The notes beneath the pieces were generated by a model, which saw only the letters and a list, made by a program, of their open reading frames with translations, had not been told where the DNA came from and did no database searches. This document shows positions 8,034-14,432 of a DNA stretch of 18,287 nucleotides, piece after piece; positions within the stretch are counted from its first letter, which is position 1, and every line of letters begins with the position of its first letter. The position numbers were made by a program, and so were the translations under genes. Source of the DNA: Bacteroidales bacterium UBA5515 (GTDB lineage Bacteria; Bacteroidota; Bacteroidia; Bacteroidales; P3); the NCBI GenBank assembly GCA_002423895.1, contig DIOL01000015.1:1-18287 (forward strand). Reading direction: 5' to 3'.

Positions 8034-8750
8034 CTACTCTTGCTTCATATTGTGAAAAACATTCACAACATCATCATCTTCCTCAATCTTATCTATTAAC
8101 TTTTCAACTGCTGCTTGTTCTTCAGCATTTAAAGATTTCATATCGTTTGGAATTCTATCAAACTTAAATGTTTTGATTTCAAAAGAATTTTCTTCAAGAT
8201 ATTTTTGGATTGGACCGAAATTTGCAAATGGAGCATAAATATGAATTTCTCCTTCTTCCAAAAAGCAATCTTCAATACCAAAATCAATAAGTTCAAGTTC
8301 CAATTCTTCCATGTCAACACCTTCTTTTGGTAGAACAGTAAAATTACATTGACGGTCAAACAAGAAATCACACATACCTGTTGTTCCCAAAGAACCTCCA
8401 AGTTTGTTAAAATAACTTCTAACATTAGCAACTGTACGAGTTGGGTTATCGGTTGCTGTTTCAATAACTAAAGCAATACCATGAGGAGCATATCCTTCAT
8501 AAACAATATCCTTATAACCTGCAGTGTCTTTTGACGTAGCACGTTTTATGGCTCTTTCAACATTATCCTTAGGCATATTTTCTGTTCTTGCCGTTTGGAT
8601 AAGAAGTCTAAGCCTTGAATTAGCACTTGGATCAGGACCACCTTCTTTAACTGCCATTTCAATTTCACGTCCCAAGCGAGTAAAAACTCTTGCCATATTT
8701 CCCCAACGCTTAAATTTTCTTGCTTTGCGGAACTCAAATGCTCTTCCCAT
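8034..8750 (-). CDS. yebC: YebC/TACO1 family protein
   Basis: A 238-residue, full-length YebC/TACO1 family member with the Bacteroidota-type N-terminus MGRAFEFRKARKFKRWGNMARVFTRLGREI in place of the MAGHSKWANIKHRK form of Proteobacteria. The conserved blocks NMPKDNVERAIKRA, YEGYAPHG, DNPTRTVANVRSYFNKLGG and FLFDR are present. The family was long annotated as DNA-binding transcriptional regulators; more recent work on YebC and TACO1 proteins points to a role in translation, helping ribosomes through difficult sequences such as proline stretches. Its stop codon (TAG, complement of 8034-8036) abuts the stop of the convergent SUMF1 gene. A -7 box lies at 8798-8805. Confidence 0.93.
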   Translation of the reverse strand: MGRAFEFRKARKFKRWGNMARVFTRLGREIEMAVKEGGPDPSANSRLRLLIQTARTENMPKDNVERAIKRATSKDTAGYKDIVYEGYAPHGIALVIETATDNPTRTVANVRSYFNKLGGSLGTTGMCDFLFDRQCNFTVLPKEGVDMEELELELIDFGIEDCFLEEGEIHIYAPFANFGPIQKYLEENSFEIKTFKFDRIPNDMKSLNAEEQAAVEKLIDKIEEDDDVVNVFHNMKQE

Positions 8751-8797
8751 ACTTATTATATTTGATTTAGATTAAAATTATCTTTAAAATGAAGTTG

Positions 8798-8825
8798 CAA
8801 ATTTAGTATATTTACACCAAATCAA
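8798..8825 (-). promoter_or_regulatory. Promoter for yebC
   Basis: Read leftward: TTG (8825-8823), 17 bases, then TAAATTTG (8805-8798), fitting the Bacteroidota TTTG / TAnnTTTG promoter. It lies 47 bases before the yebC ATG. Confidence 0.5.
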
Positions 8826-8957
8826 GAAAAATTAACTTTAAAAACTGTCATTTTCCCCTTGTAAAACTATGAAATAAAGAATAAATGGAGTTAAAATAGC
8901 GATATTTCCAAATTTAAACAGCGTATTTATGAACTCTAAATAAGGAGTTGATGAATG

Positions 8958-9036
8958 CGAAATGCCATTTCGTTGCAGCGAAATGCCATTTCACCATAAA
9001 CGAAATGGCATTTCATCGTAACGAAATGGCATTTCG
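8958..9036. repeat. Array B: four palindromic 15-mers at 21-22 bp period, arranged as a large inverted repeat
   Basis: The 427-base gap between comF (ending at 9178, leftward) and yebC holds four near-identical 15-base units: CGAAATGCCATTTCG (8958-8972), CGAAATGCCATTTCA (8979-8993), CGAAATGGCATTTCA (9001-9015) and CGAAATGGCATTTCG (9022-9036). Starts are 21, 22 and 21 apart, with spacers of 6-7 bases that are not conserved. Each unit is a palindrome (CGAAATG, one base, CATTTCG). Units 1-2 have GCC in the centre and units 3-4 GGC, so the right half is the reverse complement of the left half and the whole array can form one long hairpin of about 35 bases per arm. On the comF transcript it lies in the 3' region and could act as a terminator or RNA stabiliser. 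The rest of the gap shows only the yebC promoter and AT-rich sequence. Confidence 0.85.
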
Positions 9037-9177
9037 TTTTACTAAAACAAAGATTAAGTGTCGTATAAACCTTATTTTAAATGGTATAAGCTATGTTTAA
9101 TTTTAATTATATTAGAGATGTGTTTTCTTGGTCGATTTTAAATGGAGAAAAGTGTAAAACTTTAATAGATTAACCCT

Positions 9178-9870
9178 CTAATGACTTGTTTGACCAAGAA
9201 TTAAAACGGAAATGTTTATGTCTTTCACTTTAGAAAGAGTTTTAATGCATGAGTTTAGTGAAGCACCTGTTGTAACTAAATCATCTACTAATAAAATATG
9301 CTTTCCTTCAAGAATGGCAGAGTTTTTGAGTTTGAATATATTTTCTACATTAGACCACCTTTGCAATTTTGACATTGATGTTTGACTTTTGTTATTTCTA
9401 ATTCTTCTTATACAGTTTGTCTTCATTTCTATTGAGAAATATTTACTTACAGTTTTTGCAATAACTTCAGATTGATTAAAGCCTCTTTTTAATGTTCTAA
9501 TCCAATGTAATGGAAGAGGAATGATATAGTCGATTTCTTTAATCCATTCTTTATCTTTTAATTCATTGCATAGAATTTTAGTTAGATATTTACCAATAAT
9601 TATATCTTCTCTATACTTAAAGCTGTGAATTAAATTACTTGCTAAGCATTCTTTATTGTAGTTTAGTAGTGATACTGCATTTTTAACTGGAAAATATATT
9701 GAAACTCTATTGCTTAAGTCATTGTTTGAATCGTAAATACTATAACTTCTATTAAGTTCTACAAAACATTTGGAACATAAAACCTTTTCATAATTAACCA
9801 TAATATCGTGGCAGCCATAACAATAATGCGGAAATATAGTTTCAGTAATAATAGAAAAAATGTTAATCAT
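9178..9870 (-). CDS. ComF family protein (phosphoribosyltransferase fold)
   Basis: 230 residues, usual ComFC/GntX length. The N-terminus carries a four-cysteine zinc-binding site (C17-x2-C20 and C32-x2-C35). The C-terminal half is a type I phosphoribosyltransferase fold with the PRPP loop ILLVDDLVTTGAS at about 192-204, plus the family segments IPLPLHWIRTLKRGFNQSEVIAK (117-139) and RIRNNKSQTSMSKLQR. ComF proteins are needed for DNA uptake in naturally transformable bacteria and are widespread in non-competent ones; the enzymatic substrate, if any, is unknown. No other competence gene is nearby. The gene diverges from the flavoprotein gene at 9920 with only 49 bases between. Confidence 0.88.
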   Translation of the reverse strand: MINIFSIITETIFPHYCYGCHDIMVNYEKVLCSKCFVELNRSYSIYDSNNDLSNRVSIYFPVKNAVSLLNYNKECLASNLIHSFKYREDIIIGKYLTKILCNELKDKEWIKEIDYIIPLPLHWIRTLKRGFNQSEVIAKTVSKYFSIEMKTNCIRRIRNNKSQTSMSKLQRWSNVENIFKLKNSAILEGKHILLVDDLVTTGASLNSCIKTLSKVKDINISVLILGQTSH

Positions 9871-9893
9871 AGTGATAGATAAATTAATAGAAT

Positions 9894-9901
9894 TATCTTT
9901 G
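9894..9901 (+). promoter_or_regulatory. -7 box for the nitronate monooxygenase-like gene
   Basis: TATCTTTG matches TAnnTTTG and lies 18 bases before the ATG at 9920, so the leader would be only about a dozen bases. It abuts the leftward box at 9902-9909 with no base between them. No -33 TTTG is evident. Confidence 0.55.
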
Positions 9902-9909
9902 CAAATATA
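9902..9909 (-). promoter_or_regulatory. -7 box for comF
   Basis: Read leftward this is TATATTTG, matching TAnnTTTG, 31 bases before the comF ATG. A TTG at 9935-9933, 23 bases upstream of the box and inside the neighbouring coding region, could be the -33 element. Confidence 0.5.
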
Positions 9910-9919
9910 AATAAAATAG

Positions 9920-11011
9920 ATGAGAAAACTTACAATTGGTAATTTAGTTGCAAATTACCCAATTATCCAAGGCGGAATGGGAGTAGGAGTGTCACTGTCT
10001 GGATTGGCTGCAGCCGTTGCTAATGAAGGGGGTGTGGGAGTTATTTCCGCTGCTGGCTTAGGCCTTTACTACATGCAAGAAGCCAATAATTATATAGATG
10101 CTTGTATCTATGGACTTAAACAAGAAATCCAAAAAGCAAAAGATAAAACTAAGGGAATAGTTGGAGTGAATATTATGGTTGCTCTAAATAATTTTTCCGA
10201 TATGGTTAAAACTGCAGTAAAAGAGAAGGCTGATGTAATATTTGCTGGAGCAGGAATGCCATTAGATTTACCAAAATATTTGGATGAAGATTCACAGACT
10301 AAATTAGTGCCTATTGTTTCTTCTGCAAGAGCTACAAAAATCTTGTGCGAGAAATGGACTTCAAATTATAATTATGTTCCTGATGCAATTGTTGTAGAGG
10401 GACCAATGGCAGGTGGGCACTTAGGTTATAAGATAGAAGATTTAGAAAGTAAAGAATATCAATTAGAGATAAACTTACCAAAAATTATTCAAGAGGCATC
10501 TCGTTTTGAACAGAAATTTGGAAAGAAAATTCCTGTTATTGCAGCAGGAGGAATTTATACAGGAGAAGATATTTATAAGATAATGCAGCTTGGAGCTTCT
10601 GGAGTTCAGATGGGGACACGTTTTGTTACAACTTATGAATGTGATGCTTCCGATGAATTTAAGCAATCCTATATTAATGCCAGTAAAGAAGATATAGTAA
10701 TTATTAAAAGCCCTGTTGGAATGCCAGGAAGAGCGATTAATAATTCATTCCTTCAAAGTGTTTTAAGGGGAGAAACGCATCCAAAGAACTGTCCATTCCA
10801 TTGCATAAAGACATGTAATATTGAAACAAGTCCATATTGTATAATGAGGGCGCTATTAAATGCCTACAAAGGGAATGTAGATAAAGGTTTTTGCTTTGCT
10901 GGAGTTAATGCTTATAGGGCTACAGAAATTATTTCAGTTCATGATATGTTTTTGAAATTAATCTCTGAATATGATTATTATGATTCTCAAACTGAAAATA
11001 GATTAAATTGA
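9920..11011 (+). CDS. Nitronate monooxygenase / FabK-like FMN oxidoreductase
   Basis: A 363-residue TIM-barrel flavoprotein of the 2-nitropropane dioxygenase (NPD) family, which includes nitronate monooxygenases and the enoyl-ACP reductase FabK. Landmarks: PIIQGGMGVGVS (14-25), GVGVISAAG (38-46), VGVNIMVAL (81-89), VVEGPMAGGHLG (158-169, H167 in the position of the catalytic histidine) and the FMN-phosphate segments VIAAGGI (206-212) and GVQMGTRF (228-235). After the barrel there is a cysteine cluster C291-x3-C295-x3-C299-x7-C307, plus C325, which is not needed for the FMN fold. I recall similar tails in anaerobe relatives, so it is probably a subfamily trait; it could bind a metal or Fe-S cluster. 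Whether the enzyme acts on nitronates or enoyl-ACP cannot be decided here; no fatty-acid genes adjoin it. Confidence 0.85.
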   Translation: MRKLTIGNLVANYPIIQGGMGVGVSLSGLAAAVANEGGVGVISAAGLGLYYMQEANNYIDACIYGLKQEIQKAKDKTKGIVGVNIMVALNNFSDMVKTAVKEKADVIFAGAGMPLDLPKYLDEDSQTKLVPIVSSARATKILCEKWTSNYNYVPDAIVVEGPMAGGHLGYKIEDLESKEYQLEINLPKIIQEASRFEQKFGKKIPVIAAGGIYTGEDIYKIMQLGASGVQMGTRFVTTYECDASDEFKQSYINASKEDIVIIKSPVGMPGRAINNSFLQSVLRGETHPKNCPFHCIKTCNIETSPYCIMRALLNAYKGNVDKGFCFAGVNAYRATEIISVHDMFLKLISEYDYYDSQTENRLN

Positions 11012-11067
11012 AATTCAGTCTATAATAATATAAAAGTTTAGTGCTGTTTTTTTTGTATCTCCTTTAA

Positions 11068-11098
11068 TTGTTAGGTAGAAAACTTATTCTTAACTTTG
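11068..11098 (+). promoter_or_regulatory. Promoter for the 11139-13600 operon
   Basis: TTG (11068-11070), 20 bases, then TAACTTTG (11091-11098). This is the best two-part Bacteroidota promoter match in the window, 40 bases upstream of the ATG at 11139. Confidence 0.6.
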
Positions 11099-11138
11099 CA
11101 AAATAATTTTTGGGACTACAAAATCGGAATAAAAAAGG

Positions 11139-11855
11139 ATGAAAACTAAACATATCTTTCAAATATTTATATTATTTCTTATAGCTTCTTTCTCTCTTCA
11201 AGCACAAAATACTTGTCCAAGAGGACTTGTGAATTGTGAAGGTCAGTGCGGTCGTTTTGTTGATGAAAATGGCAATGGTATTTGTGATCCTTCAGAATTT
11301 AAACCTGTAGAAACTCAAACCAATGTTCAAAATGTTATAAAGATTAAAAAGAAGAATGGAGATGGCAGTGTTGAAACCATTAATTTGAATGATACTAACT
11401 CTTTTGTAGAAGATTCGATTAATGAGGACGATATTGTTGTTGAGGCAGAGGTTGCAGAGATAATTACTCATAAATCTAATAAAGAAAAGTCTCTTCCTCA
11501 AACTGAAGAGGAAACTGTTAAGAAAGCAAAACCATATAGATTATTAGGAATAAGTGCCATTACATTAGTTTGTTATTTATTTACTATGCTTTTGGTTAGG
11601 TTCAAAGTTATCAGAAAAATTATTCATAGAAAGATTTGGAACTCTATACTTTTATTAACCTTCTTAATGTCTTGTCTCTTAGGCTTACTCTTAGTAATTC
11701 AACTAAACTACAACTTATTTCAATCGATTTACCTAACCAATCTTAAGCTTCATGTTGAATTTGGAATAGCAATGACTCTAATCTCTTTAATTCATATACT
11801 TTGGCATTTGCCTTATTTCTTAAAGCTATTTCGCAATAAAAAGGTTAATTCATAA
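11139..11855 (+). CDS. Exported Cys-rich protein with three C-terminal membrane helices (DUF4405-like cytochrome b fold, tentative)
   Basis: 238 residues. A signal peptide ends at about LQAQ (residue 23). The exported segment starts with a four-cysteine motif, CPRGLVNCEGQCGRFVDENGNGICD (C26, C33, C37, C49), whose DENGNGICD part resembles a calcium-binding loop. A charged linker (about 55-130) leads to three membrane helices at about 135-155, 168-188 and 206-226. The last helix carries H205, H219 and H223 (KLHVEFGI...HILWH), resembling heme-ligand spacing in DUF4405-type, flavinylation-associated membrane cytochromes. I recall similar CPxGLVN...GQCGR...DxNGDGICD tails on 4Fe-4S membrane electron-transfer proteins, which fits a redox role; this is inference, not a firm assignment. 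It begins a likely operon with the MATE transporter 11 bases downstream. Confidence 0.6.
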   Translation: MKTKHIFQIFILFLIASFSLQAQNTCPRGLVNCEGQCGRFVDENGNGICDPSEFKPVETQTNVQNVIKIKKKNGDGSVETINLNDTNSFVEDSINEDDIVVEAEVAEIITHKSNKEKSLPQTEEETVKKAKPYRLLGISAITLVCYLFTMLLVRFKVIRKIIHRKIWNSILLLTFLMSCLLGLLLVIQLNYNLFQSIYLTNLKLHVEFGIAMTLISLIHILWHLPYFLKLFRNKKVNS

Positions 11856-11866
11856 CCAAATTGTAA

Positions 11867-13171
11867 ATGAATAAGCGAATATTAAGCTTAGCTCTACCAA
11901 ACATTATAACCAATATAACTGTCCCTCTTTTGGGTATGGTTGATACTTCTATTGTTGGTCATTTAGACACTGAAGGAAGTACAATTGACTATATTGGAGC
12001 TATTTCTGTTGGAACAATGATATTTAATTTCATTTATTGGAACTTCGGATTTCTGAGAATGGGGACCAGTGGTTTTACTGCTCAGTCGTATGGGGCAAGA
12101 GATTTAAAGGAGTCAATGAATATATTAACAAGGGCTTTATTTATTGCTCTTCTGATATCTTTTAGTCTTATCATTCTTCAATATCCAATATCTTTACTGA
12201 CAAGAAGCTTTATTGAGAACAAAAATGGAGTGCTGGATTTGGGTCTAAGATACTTTTTTATATTGATTTGGGCGGCTCCTGCAACTCTGGGAATGTATGC
12301 TTTAAAGGGTTGGTTGATAGGTATGCAGGATTCAAAAACGCCAATGTATATTGCAATAATGATTAATTTAGTTAACATATTCTTTAGTCTTTTGTTTGTG
12401 ATAAAGTTTAAAATGAAGATTGAAGGCGTGGCTTATGGAACTCTAATTGCTCAATATTCTGGACTAATAACTACCATTGTGTTTTGGCAAATTAAGTATG
12501 GCAAGCTAAAGAAATACTTCAACTTAAAAGAAAGTATCAATTGGCACAAGATGAAGTTATTCTTTAAGGTAAACTCAGATATCTTTCTTCGAACTTGCTG
12601 CTTGATTCTTGTAACAACCTATTTTACCATTGCTTCTTCAAAAATGGAGTATCCAATTTTGGCAGTAAATGCTTTGCTTATGCAACTCTTCACGCTCTTT
12701 TCCTACTTTATGGATGGTTTTGCTTATGCTTCTGAAAGCCTTTGTGGGAAATATTATGGTGCTAAAGATGGCAAAAACTTAAGAAAGAGTATTAAATACA
12801 TATTGAGTTGGGGATTAGGAATAAGTTTGGTTTTTATGGTTTTGTATTTCTTCTTTGGAGAAAACCTACTGAGACTATTAACTGATAAAGAACATATTAT
12901 TATGGCAGCAAAAGACTATATGGGTTGGGTTTTGCTTATCCCATTAACAGGTTTTGTCGCTTTTCTTTATGATGGTATTCTTATTGGAATGACAAAGTCA
13001 GCCATAATGAGAAATGCAATCTTTATTGCTACAGCTCTTTTCTTTATTCTTTTCTTCACTCTTAATCCTTTCTTTTCCAATTCAGCTCTTTGGATAGCAT
13101 TTATAACTTATCTATTGGGAAGAAGTGTGTTTATGGCAGTGTTTTCACGTAATCTAATTTTCAAAAAATAA
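11867..13171 (+). CDS. MATE family efflux transporter (DinF-like)
   Basis: A 434-residue polytopic inner-membrane protein with the MATE pattern: LSLALPNIITNITVPLLGMVDTSIVGHLD at the N-terminus, GFLRMGTSGFTAQSYGARD (about 60-78), then helices in two six-helix halves, the second half starting near residue 230. MATE proteins export cationic drugs, toxins or metabolites in exchange for Na+ or H+. The N-terminal signature and length fit the DinF branch common in Bacteroidota. The substrate cannot be inferred. The GNAT gene starts three bases after its stop. Confidence 0.92.
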   Translation: MNKRILSLALPNIITNITVPLLGMVDTSIVGHLDTEGSTIDYIGAISVGTMIFNFIYWNFGFLRMGTSGFTAQSYGARDLKESMNILTRALFIALLISFSLIILQYPISLLTRSFIENKNGVLDLGLRYFFILIWAAPATLGMYALKGWLIGMQDSKTPMYIAIMINLVNIFFSLLFVIKFKMKIEGVAYGTLIAQYSGLITTIVFWQIKYGKLKKYFNLKESINWHKMKLFFKVNSDIFLRTCCLILVTTYFTIASSKMEYPILAVNALLMQLFTLFSYFMDGFAYASESLCGKYYGAKDGKNLRKSIKYILSWGLGISLVFMVLYFFFGENLLRLLTDKEHIIMAAKDYMGWVLLIPLTGFVAFLYDGILIGMTKSAIMRNAIFIATALFFILFFTLNPFFSNSALWIAFITYLLGRSVFMAVFSRNLIFKK

Positions 13172-13174
13172 ATT

Positions 13175-13600
13175 ATGAAAGTAGTACATATTGAATTTAA
13201 AGATCAAAATCAAATGGATAAAGCTAAACAAATTCGTGTTAAGGTTTTTGTCCAGGAACAAAACGTGCCTTTTGAAGAAGACTGGGATGAGGAGTTTTCT
13301 GAAAATTATTTAATCCTGAATGATGAAGAACAGGCAATAGGTACTATGCGTTGGAGAGATTTGGGAGAGAAAATAAAGTTGGAAAGAGTGGCTGTCTTGG
13401 AAGAATATAGGAATAATGGTTATGGAGAAAAGCTTGTTAGAGAAGTTATTAAAGACATAAAATCAAAAACCAATAAGCCAATAACCCTTCATTCTCAACT
13501 CAAAGCAATTCCTTTATATGAAAGAATAGGCTTTAAACAATATGGAGAACTTTTCTACGAAGCCGATATTCCTCATTATGCAATGCAGTTGGAAGACTAA
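13175..13600 (+). CDS. GNAT family N-acetyltransferase (YjcF/ElaA-like)
   Basis: A 141-residue single GNAT domain that transfers an acetyl group from acetyl-CoA to an unknown amine. It opens with IRVKVFVQEQNVPFEEDWDE (20-39), typical of the YjcF/ElaA group. The beta-4 segment and acetyl-CoA pyrophosphate loop are at LERVAVLEEYRNNGYGEKLV (69-88; R79-x-x-G82-x-G84), and the C-terminus ends with PLYERIGFKQYGELFYEADIPHYAM, also a hallmark of that group. Last gene of the 11139-13600 operon; its 3' end faces array C. Confidence 0.9.
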   Translation: MKVVHIEFKDQNQMDKAKQIRVKVFVQEQNVPFEEDWDEEFSENYLILNDEEQAIGTMRWRDLGEKIKLERVAVLEEYRNNGYGEKLVREVIKDIKSKTNKPITLHSQLKAIPLYERIGFKQYGELFYEADIPHYAMQLED

Positions 13601-13656
13601 ACTCCAGCTCCAATTCTTGATTATAAAACATCCTTTTCTAAGATAGTAGGGTAACA

Positions 13657-13873
13657 AATCAGCGATATTGAGGTAGTGAATCGGCGATATGGTTATAACA
13701 AATCGGCGATATAGCAAAAGCATATTGCCTAATATGGGGGTACCATATTGGGTAATATGGTGGGGTGCATATTGGGCAATATGCCCTATGCGAATTGGGC
13801 GATTCACTTTTGCCATATCGCCGATTCTGTTAGGGGATATCGCCTATAATGGTATAATGGATTGGTAATATGG
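13657..13873. repeat. Array C: ten palindromic-word repeats at 21-24 bp period between convergent genes
   Basis: Most of the 286-base gap between the convergent GNAT and membrane-protein genes is a tandem array. Core starts: 13657, 13679, 13701, 13722, 13745, 13769, 13793, 13815, 13837, 13861 (steps 22, 22, 21, 23, 24, 24, 22, 22, 24). The left cores read AATC(A/G)GCGATAT. The middle three are palindromes: CATATT-GCCT-AATATG (13721-13736), CCATATT-GGGT-AATATGG (13743-13760) and GCATATT-GGGC-AATATGC (13767-13784). On the right the left word returns inverted as ATATCGCCGATT (13815-13826), an exact 12-base complement of the cores at 13679 and 13701, and as ATATCGCC at 13837. The array is thus a nested palindrome, with small hairpins inside a large one. 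The G-rich spacers carry no T tract. It could act as a bidirectional terminator. Confidence 0.85.
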
Positions 13874-13886
13874 AGTATACGTATAT

Positions 13887-14432
13887 CTATTCTTGGGATA
13901 GTGGAAGTTTGTTTTCAGTGTGTTTTTCCTCTTTCTCTTTATTGGGTTTTATTTGATGAATAAGGATTTCCAAAAAGAAAAATACTATTAAAAACAATGC
14001 TATCATTATATCTCCTAGGCTTATGACCTTTAATCCAACAAAGAGTAATGGGATGATTATAAGGAAGATTTGTGTGATGAAAAATAAATAATAGCCTGTT
14101 GTAAATCCTCTAAACATAATAACTAAACTGCTTACTAGGAATATGCTTAACAATGATTTCAGGATAAAATATGCTCTACTTATGGAAAGAATATCTAAAA
14201 TTGAATTGCGATAGAAATAAAGATAGGAAGGAAGGTTTGAGCTTTGAATCATCTCTTGTGAAGCGTGATTGAAGATACCAAAAAATCCATTTAGTAATGC
14301 TGAAAAACTAAATGATATTATGCAAATCAGCAACATAATTCGCATAAGTATTGTAGGTCGATAACCTTTTTCTAATTGTTTAAATTTCAATTTAACTGTC
14401 ATAAGTTTGTGTTTTTTATTAAAGCTATTCAA
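13887..14432 (-). CDS. Small four-helix membrane protein of unknown function
   Basis: I do not recognise a family. 181 residues with predicted membrane helices at about 28-52, 88-107, 112-135 and 141-160 and a hydrophilic, lysine- and glutamate-rich C-terminal tail (about 161-181) that is probably cytoplasmic. The first ATG (14432) overlaps the end of the upstream GH20 gene by eight bases; the in-frame ATG at 14402 (residue 11) would instead leave a 22-base gap and is equally credible. Either way it is likely co-transcribed with the GH20 gene as the second member of a leftward operon. Its 3' end runs into array C. Confidence 0.7.
   Translation of the reverse strand: MNSFNKKHKLMTVKLKFKQLEKGYRPTILMRIMLLICIISFSFSALLNGFFGIFNHASQEMIQSSNLPSYLYFYRNSILDILSISRAYFILKSLLSIFLVSSLVIMFRGFTTGYYLFFITQIFLIIIPLLFVGLKVISLGDIMIALFLIVFFFLEILIHQIKPNKEKEEKHTENKLPLSQE

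Noticed and set aside
8138..8775. Overlapping open frames on both strands inside yebC
   Set aside because: The yebC frame carries full family conservation; the other frames are low-complexity shadows with no domain or start context.
8958..9036. Array B as a CRISPR array
   Set aside because: The repeats are 15 bases with 6-7 base spacers and change orientation in the middle; CRISPR needs longer directly oriented repeats with spacers of about 30 bases, and no cas gene is present.
9093..9173. 26-codon open frame starting ATGTTTAAT in the comF-yebC gap
   Set aside because: Short, AT-rich, no recognisable protein pattern, no promoter box and no partner gene; expected by chance.
13657..13873. Array C as an insertion-sequence remnant or MITE
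   Set aside because: No transposase fragment, no target-site duplication and no single pair of terminal inverted repeats is seen; the structure is periodic throughout.
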